The notes: generated by a model not told the origin, from the sequence alone. Positions 11,036 to 23,016 are shown, counted from the first letter of the stretch. The stretch: 64,000 bases of DNA from Hypericum androsaemum (GCA_963995505.1 OZ023194.1:9792428-9856427); one strand, 5' to 3'. Numbers and translations are program-made.

Positions 11036-13628
11036 AAAAGGGGAGTAAAGTCAAGCTAACGACTATAATTTAGCATGTTTTTTAATTGTCTTTATAATAT
11101 CGTTGTCTATATGTGTTTTTCATATTACGTTTGTTCTTATTCAGGTATGATTTTGAAGCATTGGTTCATGCTTATGAGATTTCTTGCATTTTGAAGGTGA
11201 CCTCAAGGATTTCACTAGGCCCTGTCCTAAATGGTACATGTGAGAGTCAAAAAACGAAGGAGGATGGAAAACAAGGGCCATGGTCGTGGCATTTCTCTGG
11301 AAGTCGGGGGCATTTTTCAAGGCACAAGGCCACCTCACCTATCATTAGTAAATAAACCATATCTTGGAGCTCGAGCTTTGGATGGAGCTGATTCTTGTGG
11401 CTATGGAAAGCTAAGAGATAGGCCTACAACTTTAAAGTTGATGATTTTTTCTAGTTCGGGAGGAAGGGGTCTCAAATCGAAGGAATATGGAAAATAAGGG
11501 CCACGGTCATGGCAAAATCTCTGTAAGTCCACGACTTGAAAAAATTTGAAGGCCACGGTTGTGGCCCTTAAAAGCCACGATCATGGCTCATCATCAAAGG
11601 CCACGGTCGTGGCCCAGCCCCTGCCACGATCGTGGCATTTCTCTGGAAGTCGGGGGCATTTCGAAGGCACAATGCTACCTCACCTATCATTAGTAAATAG
11701 GTCATATCTTGGTGCTCGAGACTCGGATTGAGGTGATTATTGTTTCTATGGAAAGCTATGAGATATACCGACAACTTTTTAGTTGATGACTTCTTCTAGT
11801 TCGGGTTAGAAGGGGTCTCAAATCTTTTCTAACTAAACCTATTAGAACCCTACCTCCTAAATCCTCCCAATCCACCCAACTGATCGATGGAGCAAGGTCC
11901 TAGAGGTAATGCACACCATAAATGCCTAGAACAAATGAATGGAATGGGAACTTCGGCATCAAGGCTACTACATTCAGTAAATGGTGGAATGATCCGGATA
12001 CAACATTGCACCACCACCACCATCTCCAACTCAAGACTAAGGGAAGTTTCTTAGTACTTTATTTTTCTTTAGTTATTTTCTTGTCTTCGTGATGTCTTGA
12101 GTTTGCTATATATTGTGATGTCTTGTTCTTTATGTTTGATTGATGTTCATGTTTGGTTCTTAATGCATTTATTAGTATAGCTTAATTGTTTAGATGTCTA
12201 TGAGCTCCCTACACCTTGAGGACAATGTGTCTTCCAAGTGTGGGGGTGTGATTCCACTTAGGAATCCTTATTGTGTTTAGGTCTAGGTTGTCTTGTTTAG
12301 GCAATGATTTGGCATAATTTTTTCAAAATTTGACCCCCTTCAAAATTCTTTAACTTGTGTTACAAGCTTACCACACATCTAGTTAGGAAATAAACTCGAG
12401 CACAAGGCCTAAGAACTTGTAGAAATCTCACCCTTGGTTGTTTAGACTAGTGGTCTTACTATGTAGATTAGACTAGAGGGTTGATGAGTGACCTTGTAAG
12501 GAACTTTGGGCCGAAGAAGGAGACAACCGTCTTCATTTATTCATGAGGTGCCTACTTGAGTTCGGTTGATCGAGGTATCCTACTAGTACTTGACATGGTC
12601 TTGGTTATGTGGCGTTAGTGAATGACGGGGGCTAATCCTTTGAAATTGAGCATAGAGCTTTAGAGCCAAGAACCTTTATATCCATTGCTTTTAACCCATT
12701 GAGCCTTGCCATTCTTTGATCATATTATATCTAAACCAACTCTAAGCTTTATATCCACCATCCTCCCTATTTGGTCATCCGGTTCGAGGACGCATAGATT
12801 TACACCTTTTAGGGGATGATATGCATTAGGTTTAATTGGTAGCTTAGTGTTCTTATGGGTTAATTTATTGGGAATTTGGGTAGTTGAGAGGCCATACAAA
12901 GAAGTCGAGTTTTTGCTTAGAGTACGCCAAGTTTGTGAATATTTTGGTTTAAAAAAAGATGAAAAAGAAAAGAAAAAAAAGAAAGGGAAGTGAAGTGAAA
13001 GTTGAATAAGGCATTAATTATTGACATAACTCGTGCTACGCGGTCTTAGGAAATGGGTGAATTTTGGGAGTGTGCTTTAATTATTTATGGTGAGGTTGTT
13101 TAGAATAGGCGAGAGACTAGAGTACTTTAGCAATAAGTCCTCGGATTGGGTGGTTTAACTACTATCCATATATATTACCTCACCCTTACATTAGCCCCAC
13201 TATAACCCGATTGAGTCCCTTTGTTCACGAATCACCACATGACTTTGAGACATTGTTGAGTAGGACGTAGGATACTTTGAAAGACATCGGTCATGTACGC
13301 GAGAGATAGGAAGTTGGCTCCTTACAAACCGTGAGCTAAAAATTTCTGAACCTCTGAGTGGTTAACTTTCTAGTGTCTTTTACATAGAGATAACACTTGA
13401 TTAAACCACCGAGTGGTGAGGTGTCTACCGGGTCTTACTCTGTGTTTGGGTTGATGAACTAGCTAGGTTGTGGGGTGGTCTTTTGATGTGAGTTTGAGAT
13501 TTTGAGGGGAGTTAATTTGTGAATTAATCATGCCTAGTCTTGTCCTTGTCGTGTTTTTCTTTCTTATGTGTTTTGTGTTTGTGTTTGTATACCATGGTTG
13601 AGTTTTGCTTGAGGACAAGCAATGATTC
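11036..13628 (+). other. non-coding 3' internal region of the Athila-like element
   Basis: About 2.6 kb lies between the polyprotein and the purine tract. I see no ORF with recognisable domains and no env-like frame. It contains short CCACGGTCGTGGC-type palindromic motifs (11490-11640), a duplicated block and a purine-rich run at 12950-12995. Confidence 0.7.
11290..11826 (+). repeat. duplicated ~190-bp block inside the Athila-like element
   Basis: The block 11290-11480 (ATTTCTCTGGAAGTCGGGGG, later CACCTATCATTAGTAAAT) recurs at 11636-11826 with an offset of 346 bp. Several copies of GGCCACGGTCGTGGC lie between them. It is a diverged direct repeat. Confidence 0.75.
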
Positions 13629-13641
13629 AAGTGTGGGGGTA
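13629..13641 (+). other. polypurine tract of the Athila-like element
   Basis: AAGTGTGGGGGTA directly precedes the 3' LTR. This is where plus-strand DNA synthesis of LTR elements is primed. Confidence 0.75.
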
Positions 13642-15133
13642 TGATGAGTATGGAAACACTCTATCATCTATGTATGTTTTAGTGTTGGTTTTTCATTGTT
13701 TCTAGTATTTTTGTTTGTTATGTAGTGATGTAGTGTCATATATCAAGCTTTGTATATTTTAGTGTAGTTATTGTGATTTTCATTGCGTTGCATTCGTGTT
13801 TATTACTAGGAGACTTTGTGGAGATGCGAGGAGGATATTGGTGCACCTTTGATCGTGTCAAAGGCGATTGGATCAGCCGTGAAGAATGGTGCACGATCGG
13901 GACCACGATGACATTGGGCAGACTGACCTTGAGCGACTCAAATGAAGATACCTTTCACATATGAAGTCCAATGGAGACGAGTGAGGCTGTTCTGGAAAGA
14001 AGACATCCGTGGCTACAACTTTGCCTCTAATGGTCTTCTTTAAATTCGGAGTCTAAGAGGGTGAACAACACGTCCAAAGTCAAGCTTTAAGCCTAAGAGC
14101 TTACCTGGCCAAGATGGGCCGAAATTCATGAACCATTTTTGGCCCATTTCGGGATTGTCCATGGCTTTGCTTGGCTGGAACTTTAGGAATAGGTTAGTTA
14201 GTTTGAGTTGGAAATTTTTGTATAAATAGTCATTGGCTTTCCTTGCAAGCCAACCTAGAACTCTTAGACTTAAATATTTTCCTAAACTCACTCACCAACT
14301 CCACTCTCTCTCTCTCTCTTTTGGAAGAGAAACTTGGCTCACCATTGTTGGAGCTTGTAGAGAACTTAAAGGAGAACTTTTGGAAGCTTGAAGATCATCT
14401 TGAGCTTTCTCTAACCCTCTATTTTATGTTCATGCTTTACTTGCTTTGTTTAATGGATGTGTTTAGTTGTGTAGTTGATATGTGTGAGTAGTTGATTAGT
14501 GGGTTAGGTGCCTTGATGGCATCTACTTAGCCTATGGTCTAGTGGGGTTAAAATGCTAAGGTTTGTGAACTAGTTAATGAGTTTAATGCTTAATCTTACT
14601 TGATCACTTTAATTATGAATGTAATTAATACTAATTGCCTGGAGGGGTTAGAATTGATGGACCATTTAACTAGTTAATTAGTTGCCTTTTGATGAGGGAT
14701 CTCATTAGGTGATTAGTTGTCCAAATGGTGATGGTTATAATTGATAATTAGTTGGATTAGGTGGCTAATTAGTCACAGAAGTACGATTAATTCATCTAAG
14801 CTTAATTAATGATCGATTTAGACTAATTAATGGCGGGAGCGTTGATTTGTTGCTTTAGAAACACCCAGACCGTAACACGAAGTTAATAAACCCCATAGGC
14901 CATTTAGTTATCTAGGTGTCATTGGTGCCAAGCCCACTCTTTCCTTTATTGTTAAAATCATCTTTTAGTTTAGTCGTTGTAGTAACCAACTCATGTTTGG
15001 AATTGACAAATCCATTACTTGTAGTCCTAAACTAGTGGTCGAGCGTATTTATGGCCTAGAACTTAGTCCTTGTGGGACGACATTCACTTACTTACTCTTT
15101 ATTGCAAGAGGGGTGTAAAAATCCTTCCTTTCA
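13642..15133 (+). repeat. 3' LTR of the Athila-like element
   Basis: It starts TGATGAGTATGG and ends CTTTCA, followed by the target duplication GAGGA at 15134-15138. At 1492 bp it pairs with 6310-7797. Confidence 0.93.
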
Positions 15134-17400
15134 GAGGACAAAATTGAACATGCGAGCGTTAGACGACCCGCCCACTCAGCGATCTTGCCTTCCAACCCAG
15201 TAGGCACCATCTTACTCTGAAGTCTATTCAGGACATAATAGTAGCTCTGGCTGCGGCCATGCTTGAGATCTATTGGGGTACCAAGATACTATCTCAAATC
15301 TGTGGTCAAAGGAATGTCCATCACATCACTAAACTGGTTGGCCAGCTCCGGACTGATGTTCTGGGAGACCATGAACTTAGATTTTGGCAGGTGAACCCGT
15401 TGCCTAAAGCACTCACAGAAGGTTATAAGTTGATCATGTAGTGCTAAAGCCTAGTCAACCGATGCCTCGCACTTGAGGATCAGGTCATCAGAAAATATTA
15501 GCTAGAACAAGAGAGGGGCACGACGTGTTAACCCCACAGGGGCCCAACTACCCTCCTGCACCAGTTGCTCTATGGCGTGCAAAAGTCATTCCATGCATAG
15601 AACAAAAAGGTAAGGGAAGATGGAGTCACTTTGGCGGATCCCACGGGACGAGAAGAATGCCTCATTTTTTTCATTATTTCAAAGGACACGCATCGAGGTA
15701 GTCGAGACACACTCTATAACCCAAATAACGATGGTCGCTAGGAGCCTTGTTAGGAGAAGCGTCTCATGGAGGAAATTTTAATTAAGACGACCATAAGCTT
15801 TCTTAAGATCAAGCTTGATGACCATCCAGCCGGTCCAGTCTGCTTTCCAAGGCATCGAGTGAATTACCTTTCGTAGAATGACAATATTATCTGACATATA
15901 GCGGCCCCAGATAAAGCTGGACTGCGTCGGACTAACTATTGTATCTAGGAGAGACTTCAGTCTTCCCACCAGGATCTTAGTAATGATCTTGTACAGAACA
16001 CTACATAAGATGATTGGCTGAAACTGAGTTAGTATCTCAGGCGTAGGGACTTTATAGATAAGTGTAATTAGAGTAGTGTTGAATGGAAGTTGACCACTAC
16101 GGAAGAACTCCTAGACCTAGGCACAAACTGAATCGCCTTCTACCTCCCAACACCTCTAGAAGAAGATGGCTTAATAGTCATCCACTCTTGGGGCTTTGTG
16201 GGGTCCCATTTGGAATAATCCATCTTGAATGTCCGATCGATACATTGATTTGCAGAGTTCTACCGAGAGACTTATATCCAAAGCGAAAAAACTATTTCAA
16301 AGTGGGAAGGCTGGCTGAAGTGGTTCCTCCTCATAATACAATTGCCAAAAGTGGTCAATGACTAAAGTGCAGAGGGAGTCCTGGCCCCAAAGTTACTCAC
16401 CATCCGGGGAGAGGAGACTATAAAAGAAATAAGTGGTATAGTCACCATCCGCGATCCACTCCTCCCTTGACTTATGTAGCTACAGTCACACCTCCTGATC
16501 TAGAAAGTTTTTTTGTACACAGCTTTTCCTCCAGCCAGAGGAGTCCTCGCATAACCCCAGTCTCTAGTGACGTAGAGCTGGCGTGAGGGACTCTAATGCA
16601 CTGATTGCCAGAGAATATCTAGGCCACTACGAATCAAGAAAGGGCATGAAGTTAGTGTGGAGTAGCCAGGCTAACTGGAATCGGAATGGCATGTCCCTCT
16701 TACTCCCCCCTCACTCGACTGAAGGTCAAGGAGGATCGGGGAGTGATCTGAGCCTACACGTGGCATGTGTCTCACCACCACCTGTGGCTAGTCTAACCTA
16801 CAATCGCCATTACACAAGACACGGTCTAGACGCTTGGAAACCCGAAAAGAGCTTTCCCAGCCCCGGGCCAAGGTGAATCTAGGGCCCAGGAATCTAACAT
16901 AAATAAGGTCTAATGTGTCAATATACTAAGCAAAGCTTATATTCTGGTCTGAAAGGGGTATCAGAGTCACCCTGCCGCTCCTCCAAGGACGTGATACCAT
17001 TGAAGTCTCCTCCAAGGATACATGGTCCTATGATGGTGATGCTAAGTGTAATTAGTCGACTCCACAGGCCCCATTGCTCCGTAGCTCGTGGGCTGGCGTA
17101 CATGGCAGTGAGCTGGAAGGCCTCCTGATGAGTGTGAACCTTTGCCTGAATAAACTGATCATTCCAAACCTGGACATAGAGCTGGACTACACGCTTGGTC
17201 CAAAGAAGCCAAATGCCCCACTACATATGGTCACCTCAACACGCTTGACGTTCGAGAATCTTTAACATTGGCATACCTTATCAGCCCGCCTCCAACTCCA
17301 AGAACTTGTCGACAACGTTCTTCTCAAAACCTTGCAATTGCTCCTCCATATATTTTCACCGCGTCATTAGCTGAGTATCCGTCGAAAGTTGAGCTTTCAT
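15134..17400 (-). mobile_element. LINE (L1-type), 5' part, right of the Athila-like insertion
   Basis: This continues the LINE at 4440-6309. It carries the endonuclease and most of the RT on the minus strand. No ORF1 (nucleic-acid binding protein) is recognisable, so the copy is 5' truncated near 17400, as is usual for LINEs. The exact 5' end is uncertain. Confidence 0.8.
15139..17290 (-). pseudogene. LINE ORF2 N-terminal half: endonuclease and reverse transcriptase, broken
   Basis: Minus strand, in order. The endonuclease at about 17240-16900 reads WGIWLLWTKRVVQLYVQVWN, FQLTAMYASP and IIGPCILGGDFNGITSLEER. The RT at about 15970-15150 reads LLDTIVSPTQSSFIWGR, WMVIKLDLKKAYGRLN (usual AYD is AYG), GIRQSDSIFPYLFVLCME, IFSDDLIL (usual FADD/YADD box is FSDD) and EWAGRLTLACSILS. 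Several frameshifts and stops break it. Together with 4861-6304 this is one ORF2. Loss of catalytic-motif residues fits long decay. Confidence 0.82.
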
Positions 17401-18208
17401 ACCATGCGATGGTCTTGCTAGGTTTCAATAACTAGAATCAAGAAAAGAATAAGAAAGGGGGAAAAGAGAAAGTGAGGAGGGGTAGAATAGAAAGAAAAGA
17501 AACATGTTCTATTAGAAATCGGATTACAAGTGACAAGATTCCCCTTTAGTCATTCTATTTACTACCTACACCCGACCAATTATATAATGGTCTGTATAAC
17601 TATTTACGTATTTTATTCTAGTACAAAGTATGTTACACTCTCTTTGACAAAAAAGAGAGAGCATGTTATACTCTCATTGTTGAGAGAGGAATTGAGCTCT
17701 CATTGGCTGAAGATGGAGCTCGAAAATGGAAGAAGTGAGATCCCATTGGATCTTATAGTTGAGGGATTTGTACTATGTTTTAAAAACACACTCGGGTACA
17801 ATCTCTTTTATTTTTTTCATTTTGGTCGATGTGTCTAATTGATTAAATTGTCGATCTGATCAATTTTTTCTATATTGTATTATTAATTATATTTGATATT
17901 AAAATATTGAAAAAATTAAAAAATATGGTTTAATTTTTATTGTAAAGTTTATTATTTATAAATCTAAAATTTTAATTTAATAGGTTTTGATATAGCCAAA
18001 TCAAAAGATGTTTTTTCAAAAAAAAAATTTGGGTTAGATAGACCGATTCAATCGAACAAGTTGGACTGTGATTAATTTTACTTCTAAAAAAAGTTGGACT
18101 GTGATTACCACGTTCACTTGTCAAACTGTCCTCCTAATTTGATTACTTACTTGAGTTCGTTGGTCGAGTCGAATTTTTAAAAGTAAGTATTTTGCTACGG
18201 TATGACTC
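17401..18208. other. intergenic, AT-rich, no gene recognised
   Basis: Purine-rich to about 17500, then strongly AT-rich. The short ORF at 17530-17838 has no family features. No repeats with recognisable ends were seen. Confidence 0.5.
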
Positions 18209-18295
18209 CAGATCCTCGGCCACCTCCACCTCCTCAAGCCACCAACCCACCGTTGCTTCCAGAAGATCTCCCAAACGTACGGCCCAGTAGCCTAT

Positions 18296-18701
18296 AGGGA
18301 AACACGAGGGCCCCAAACACCACACGAACAACACCGGAGCTAGAGATCGATGACAAAGCACAAAGGAAACTCACGCACACAAGAATAAGACACAAAATTT
18401 GGTCACCCGGTTCGATCTTAACTGATCTACGTCCGGGGGCGTACCAAGCCAGGAGATTTCACTATATCAAGCTCGATCTACACTTTAGAGCTTCACTTGC
18501 TCAACAATGGTGTTTCTCTCTCCTCTTCTCTCTCTCTCTCTCTACACCAGGAAGAAGATTGTCGGATAGAAACTGAGAGGTGGGTATTTATAGTGCCCAC
18601 AGCCTAAGACTATTTGGTGTCGGCAGGGGCAAAATCGTCCACCAGAAATCACATTTCTGGCCCCGGATGAATAGTGCCGAGTCGAACAGTGAACAGTAAC
18701 T
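18296..18701 (-). mobile_element. LTR-like insertion in the P450 relic
   Basis: About 400 bp separate P450 pieces 1 and 2. On the minus strand it has a TATA-like box (CTATAAATACCC near 18590), an AG-rich leader, then text resembling the R-U5 part of plant copia LTRs. Clean ends and a target duplication are not certain; TATAG occurs at both sides (18293-18297 and 18705-18709). It could be a solo LTR or LTR fragment. Confidence 0.45.
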
Positions 18702-18835
18702 CCGTATAGTCTCCATACCCAACATAGCCACCTTCAACTTCGGAACCCAACGAGCCGTGATCGTCTCCTCGTCGTCGGCCGCCGAGGAGTGCCTGACCAA
18801 GAACGACGTCGTCCTAGCCAACCGCCCCCACATCA

Positions 18836-20475
18836 TTAGATGTAGAAGCATTATTCCTAATACTATAATCACTCATTAAATCCAAAATATCTTTTTTTAC
18901 ATTGTTTGTAATTTTTACAACATGATCTTCTAGATTAGGAATTTGCAAAAAAATTTCCAAATTTGTGTAATACGCATATAATAAATTTTGTAAACCATCA
19001 ATTTTAATGTTCGGCATAAAAACGGTTGCAATTAAATTAAGTTGGGGAATCTTCTCGAAATACTTTAACCATTTGTTAGCCATTTCCGAAACGCATGATG
19101 ACAATGCAAAATCTTGATAAGCGCTACATATTGCCTCCGATATATTACAACATTCCAAAAATAGTAAATGAGATGTAGGATAATAAACACTCGATAAAAG
19201 ATGTGTAGCATAATTAAAACATTCTAAAAGCTCATTTAGTTTTTCTACAAGGTCCCAATGGTAAGGTTGTAACATAATATTATTAGTTTGATCATTAGAT
19301 GCAAAAAAATTACATAGAAGTTCTTTGTATGGAAGAGCTTCTTTTAACAATTCATAAGTCGAATTCCAACGATGTTGAACATCTTGTGGAAAACGTTTTG
19401 GTTTCATGTTGTTTGATTTGCAAAATTTTTTCCAATCTTTTAGCAATTTTGGGCGAGCCCATAATAAATTAAGTGCTTGTTTAATTGGTCCTAATGTAGA
19501 GTCTAAAGCTTTAATTCCATCTTGGGTACAAAGATTAAATATATGACATGCACATCTAATATGAAAAAATTTTCCTCCGAATCGTGTACAACAAATTTCT
19601 AAATCTTTAACCATAACATTATTAGAACTTGCATTATCTAGAGAAATTGAAAATATTTTTTGAACTAGATTATATTCTTGTAAAATAGTATGCAATATTT
19701 TATAACAATTATTTCCACTATGACTATCATCAAAAACTCTATATGCAATTATTCTTTTTTGTATATTCTATTCATTATCAATCCAATGACATGTAACACC
19801 AAAATATGAATGTGTTTGCCAATGATCACTCCATATATCACAACATATAGAAACTCGACCATCAAAATCAAAGAAAAAAGTTTGTAATTTTTCTTTATTT
19901 TTCTTGTATAAATCTTTTACATATCGTGTTAATGTACTTCGTGGAACTTTTTTTGCACTAGGATTTAAAGCATTTTGACAATAAGTTGTAAAATTAAGTT
20001 TTTCACCAAAACTAAAAGATAAATGTTCGGTAGCAACTAATTTAGCTAATTCCTCTCTATTATTTTGATCGGTGTAATGAAATAAAACATTAGGTGTAGT
20101 AGATAATTGAGTTTGTGATTTTTCAAAACCAACTTTGTGTGGATGTTTAGTATTCAAATGAATAGTATAAGTACCATATCCATTCCCGGTTTTGAATTCA
20201 TATTGTTTACCACAATAATTACATGTAATTTTGAAGATACCTTTTTCTCCGGTAGAATTTTTTTTGAAATGCTTAGTAAAAAGTAATGAAGGTGATCTTT
20301 TTACCTTTTGTGGATTGTTGAATATTGAATCAACACTTTCCCGTTGAGCTTCATCATGGACGTTCATCATTTCTTCCGGAATAGGATAAGTAGAAATCGG
20401 TGGAAAATCCGATTCAATAGAATCGTGATGTTCCACACGTTTTTCCTTACCCTTATTTGCTCTACTTGATGACAT
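18836..20475 (-). pseudogene. hAT transposase (BED zinc finger + RNase H-like core), C-terminus lost
   Basis: The ATG at 20475 starts a 235-residue stretch with a BED zinc finger (CNYCGKQYEF, then YTIHLNTKH) and the start of the catalytic core (SICCDIWSDHWQTHSYFGVT). A TAG at 19768-19770 (DNE-stop-NIQKRIIAYR; the family usually has Trp here) is the only break. The same frame continues to 18836: SLDNASSNNV, HIRCACHIFNLCTQDG, FPQDVQHRWNSTYELL. The C-terminal hAT dimerisation domain is absent, so the protein would be inactive. hAT transposases cut and paste elements with 8-bp target duplications. Confidence 0.88.
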
Positions 20476-20747
20476 AATTATATAGTAATATGAGTAATTA
20501 TATGAGAAATATGACTAATATATGTAATTAGTAAACTTGAGGGAGAATTTATATAGCTCAAATTTTCAATAAGAGAAGTAGAGAATTGAGATTGGAATGT
20601 GTAAAATTTGAAGAATAAGAGGTGGTATTTATAGAGTTGTGAAGAAATTTTGAATTTATAAAAAAAAAAAATTTTAAAAGTACCAACAGTAAAAAAAAGG
20701 TAACCTGGGGATTAAAACGGTAACGAAAAAAACGGTAATTTGCCCCC

Positions 20748-21004
20748 TGACGCTGACGCAAGCGCTGACGCAAGCGCTGATGCAAGCACTTGCGTCAGCG
20801 AAATTCAAATTCCGCGCCCCCCCTGACGCAAGCGCTTGCATCATCTCCCCGCGCCCCCCCCCTGAATTTTTTTGAATTCGTATCGAATTCGTATCAATTC
20901 TTATCATGACGAATTCGAATCGAATTTTTTGACGAATCGAATTATTATCGAATCGAATCGAATTTTTTACGAATCGAATCGAATCACGAATCAAATTCAA
21001 TTCA
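20748..21004. repeat. subterminal repeats of the hAT element
   Basis: 20748-20845 repeats TGACGCAAGCGC-type units in both orientations. 20876-21004 repeats GAATCGAAT/GAATTCG units up to the terminus. Clustered subterminal motifs are where hAT transposases commonly bind. Confidence 0.65.
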
Positions 21005-21279
21005 TGGCCAGGTCTAGGGGAAGTACATAAACTACGACAACACCACCCTCATCATGGCTCCTTACGGCGACCACTGGCGGAAACTACGTCGTATCGGCGC
21101 GATAGAGATATTCTCAACGCACCGGATCAACATGTTCGCCAACATCCGGAAGGACGAGACCAAGCGGTTGCTGAGGAAGATGTCGCGTGGGTCCCGACAG
21201 GGCTTCGCCAAGGTGGAGATGAAGTCGGTGCTGTCGGAGTTGACGTTCAACGTGATCATGAGAATGGTAATGAGCTGAA

Positions 21280-22453
21280 TCAAAAGATTTACCTACACAT
21301 TTATGACGACATGTTGGGCACAATTAAATACCCAAAATGCATGGAGAGATGGCCAGACGGGAGCAAGCTACTTAAGCGCGAAGGAGTTCCAAGGCATCGA
21401 AGGCAGATATCACTCCCTTATATTGCCACTAGTCGCTCATAGCTCCACGCCAAGTCACTGATTTTTCCGAGTACTAACATGTGTCGGGATTACCCGCTGC
21501 CATTCCATTTCTTATATAATAACTTTTTTTGAACATCTTTCTTATATAATAACTTGGGTTCCCGAACTTTCACTTTTTCGTCGTTTTATGTTATTACTAA
21601 TGGATACCAACAAGTGCAATAGAATTTACCAGATCTCGAATTCGAATTTTGGAATATAAAAATATTAAATATTTGTTAAGATAATTTTAATATTTTTCAA
21701 TAATCATACCGATTCAAATATAAAATAGTCAACTCAATTAGTCAGATTCGAAATGATATAAACAAAATTTATTATTGATGGGTATAAACGAAAATTTATT
21801 ATTAATGGGTCCACTTCAAATTAGTATGTACGAGCGAATTCATTTTCGATACTGCTTTCTAGGATTTTAAAATCAGTTATATACTTTTTAGATTAAAAAG
21901 TTGACCAACTTCATAGTATCGGGTCGGTTATGAAATAAATTTTATCCTCACACATTTCTGTCAGAAAAATGTGATATATATACAGATTACATGTAAGAGT
22001 ACATCTTCGCTAGTCTAAAGTACGATCAGCAGTACACCTTCTATTTGTGGGTTGATCAGACAAAACATATACCATCTTTTTTAAAAAAATAGATGTTTTA
22101 TTAAGTATAATTTATTTATAAATGTGGAATTCTCTTGTCAAGATAGTACAATTGCAGTTTCATATCTCGATAAAATCTCGTCGTCATAAAATTTAGTGAA
22201 AAAAATTAGGAGAAACAGTGTGTCCTAGCTGCTAAAACATAATTCAACAATTCTGGATATGTACCCTCGCAAACATATACCCTCTGCGATTAATATGCGG
22301 TTGCTTCTTTATTTTTATTTTTTTCGTAAATTGCGGCTGCTTCTTGTTTAAGTTTTTTTCTTGGAGAACGGACTTGCGTTTTAAAGTTCTCGATGGGTCG
22401 AAGGAACACAGGAAGCAATTTCACAAGGATCGACCCTAATATTGCCTCCCCCC
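21280..22453. other. spacer between P450 relic and DREB gene
   Basis: AT-rich; no gene recognised. 21330-21420 may hold more decayed P450 text (SYLSAKEFQGI). 22262-22453 is the probable DREB promoter. Confidence 0.5.
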
Positions 22454-22462
22454 TCTATATAT
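22454..22462 (+). promoter_or_regulatory. TATA box of the DREB gene
   Basis: CTATATATA lies about 65 bp upstream of the DREB start codon, in a C-rich then purine-rich leader. Position fits a plant core promoter. Confidence 0.55.
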
Positions 22463-22524
22463 ACAAGTAGCTAAAGAGAAAGACGTGTAAATAACAGAAA
22501 AAAAGAAGGAAACAGTAGCGAACC

Positions 22525-23016
22525 ATGGAGAAGCAACCGAAGCCCAAGAAGCCATCGATGGGGAGCTCGAGGAAAGGGTGCATGAAGGGAAAAGGTGGCC
22601 CAGAGAATGCACTATGCACCTTCAAAGGGGTGAGGCAAAGAACATGGGGAAAGTGGGTGGCCGAGATTAGGGAACCAAACAAAGGCACCAGGATTTGGTT
22701 GGGCACCTTTGGTACATCCACTGAAGCAGCTAGGGCTTATGATCAAGCCGCCCTTAGACTGTACGGCCCCTCTGCAACCCTCAACCTTCCTCGGTCCGAC
22801 CGGCCATCGGAGAATGGAAGTACCTCGACGCTTAGTGATCAGAGCAATGGAGATGGGGTTAGGGAGAGTGGGTCAAGCATGGGCTTGGTTGGTGGAGGGG
22901 AAGCTTTGTATTGGCCTGATGGGTTCAATGAGAATGAGCTTTTTGAACAGCTTGGGTTTGGATTCCCAATGGACCTTAGTGGCTGGGATGGGTTCCAAGA
23001 TGCATGCAGTTATTGA
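22525..23016 (+). CDS. DREB-type AP2/ERF transcription factor (DREB2-like, group A-2)
   Basis: A single-exon protein of 163 residues. An N-terminal basic stretch (KPKKP, a possible nuclear signal) is followed by [13 protein letters not shown], the motif that precedes the AP2 domain in DREB2-type (A-2, ERF group IV) factors. The AP2/ERF domain covers about residues 32-88 ([20 protein letters not shown] to [10 protein letters not shown]). Val45 and Glu50 match the V14/E19 pair linked to DRE (A/GCCGAC) binding. The C-terminus is acidic and aromatic ([20 protein letters not shown], then [10 protein letters not shown]), as in activation domains. Such factors act in the nucleus in drought, heat or ABA responses. 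It is short for the family but complete. A copia element begins 35 bp after its stop. The exact DREB2 subtype is unsettled. Confidence 0.93.
   Translation: MEKQPKPKKPSMGSSRKGCMKGKGGPENALCTFKGVRQRTWGKWVAEIREPNKGTRIWLGTFGTSTEAARAYDQAALRLYGPSATLNLPRSDRPSENGSTSTLSDQSNGDGVRESGSSMGLVGGGEALYWPDGFNENELFEQLGFGFPMDLSGWDGFQDACSY

Larger units (their letters stand above)
6310..15133 (+). mobile_element. Athila-like Ty3/gypsy LTR retrotransposon, internally deleted, nested in the LINE
   Basis: Two LTRs of about 1.49 kb flank an internal region with a tRNA-Asp primer site, a gag-protease frame and a purine-rich tract. The 5-bp repeat GAGGA stands at 6305-6309 and 15134-15138, exactly outside LTRs that begin TG and end CA. 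The gag and protease resemble the Athila lineage. RT, RNase H and the integrase core are missing, so the element cannot move by itself. It split a minus-strand LINE whose reading continues across the insertion (RT text GRLTLACSILS on one side, the RT tail on the other). Confidence 0.93.
18835..21016 (-). mobile_element. hAT DNA transposon, one end missing, inside the P450 relic
   Basis: The 5' terminus on the minus strand is TAGACCTGGCCATGAATTG, ending at 21016 against P450 sequence. Subterminal repeats follow, then a hAT transposase. At the other side the transposase text stops at about 18835 directly against P450 codons, with no terminal repeat, so that end was lost by deletion. The same terminus appears at 38873. 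Confidence 0.85.
18209..21278 (+). pseudogene. CYP81-like cytochrome P450 exon relic, split by two insertions
   Basis: Three plus-strand pieces read as successive parts of a plant P450 N-terminus. Piece 1, 18209-18295: QILGHLHLLKPPTHRCFQKI, then SQTYGPV. Piece 2, about 18702-18835: [20 protein letters not shown], then [14 protein letters not shown]. Piece 3, 21018-21278: GKYINYDNTTLIMAPYGDHW, RKLRRIGAIEIFSTHRINMF, then ELTFNVIMRMVMS and a stop. These follow the order of CYP81-type enzymes (YGPV, AAEECxTKND, ANRP, GDHWRxLRRI). The gaps hold an LTR-like insert and a hAT element. There is no haem-binding region. The frame differs between pieces, so it is a dead fragment. Confidence 0.85.

Noticed and set aside
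13773..14491. Small ORFs repeated in both LTRs (also 6441-7155)
   Set aside because: They lie in LTR sequence, differ between the two copies and have no family features.
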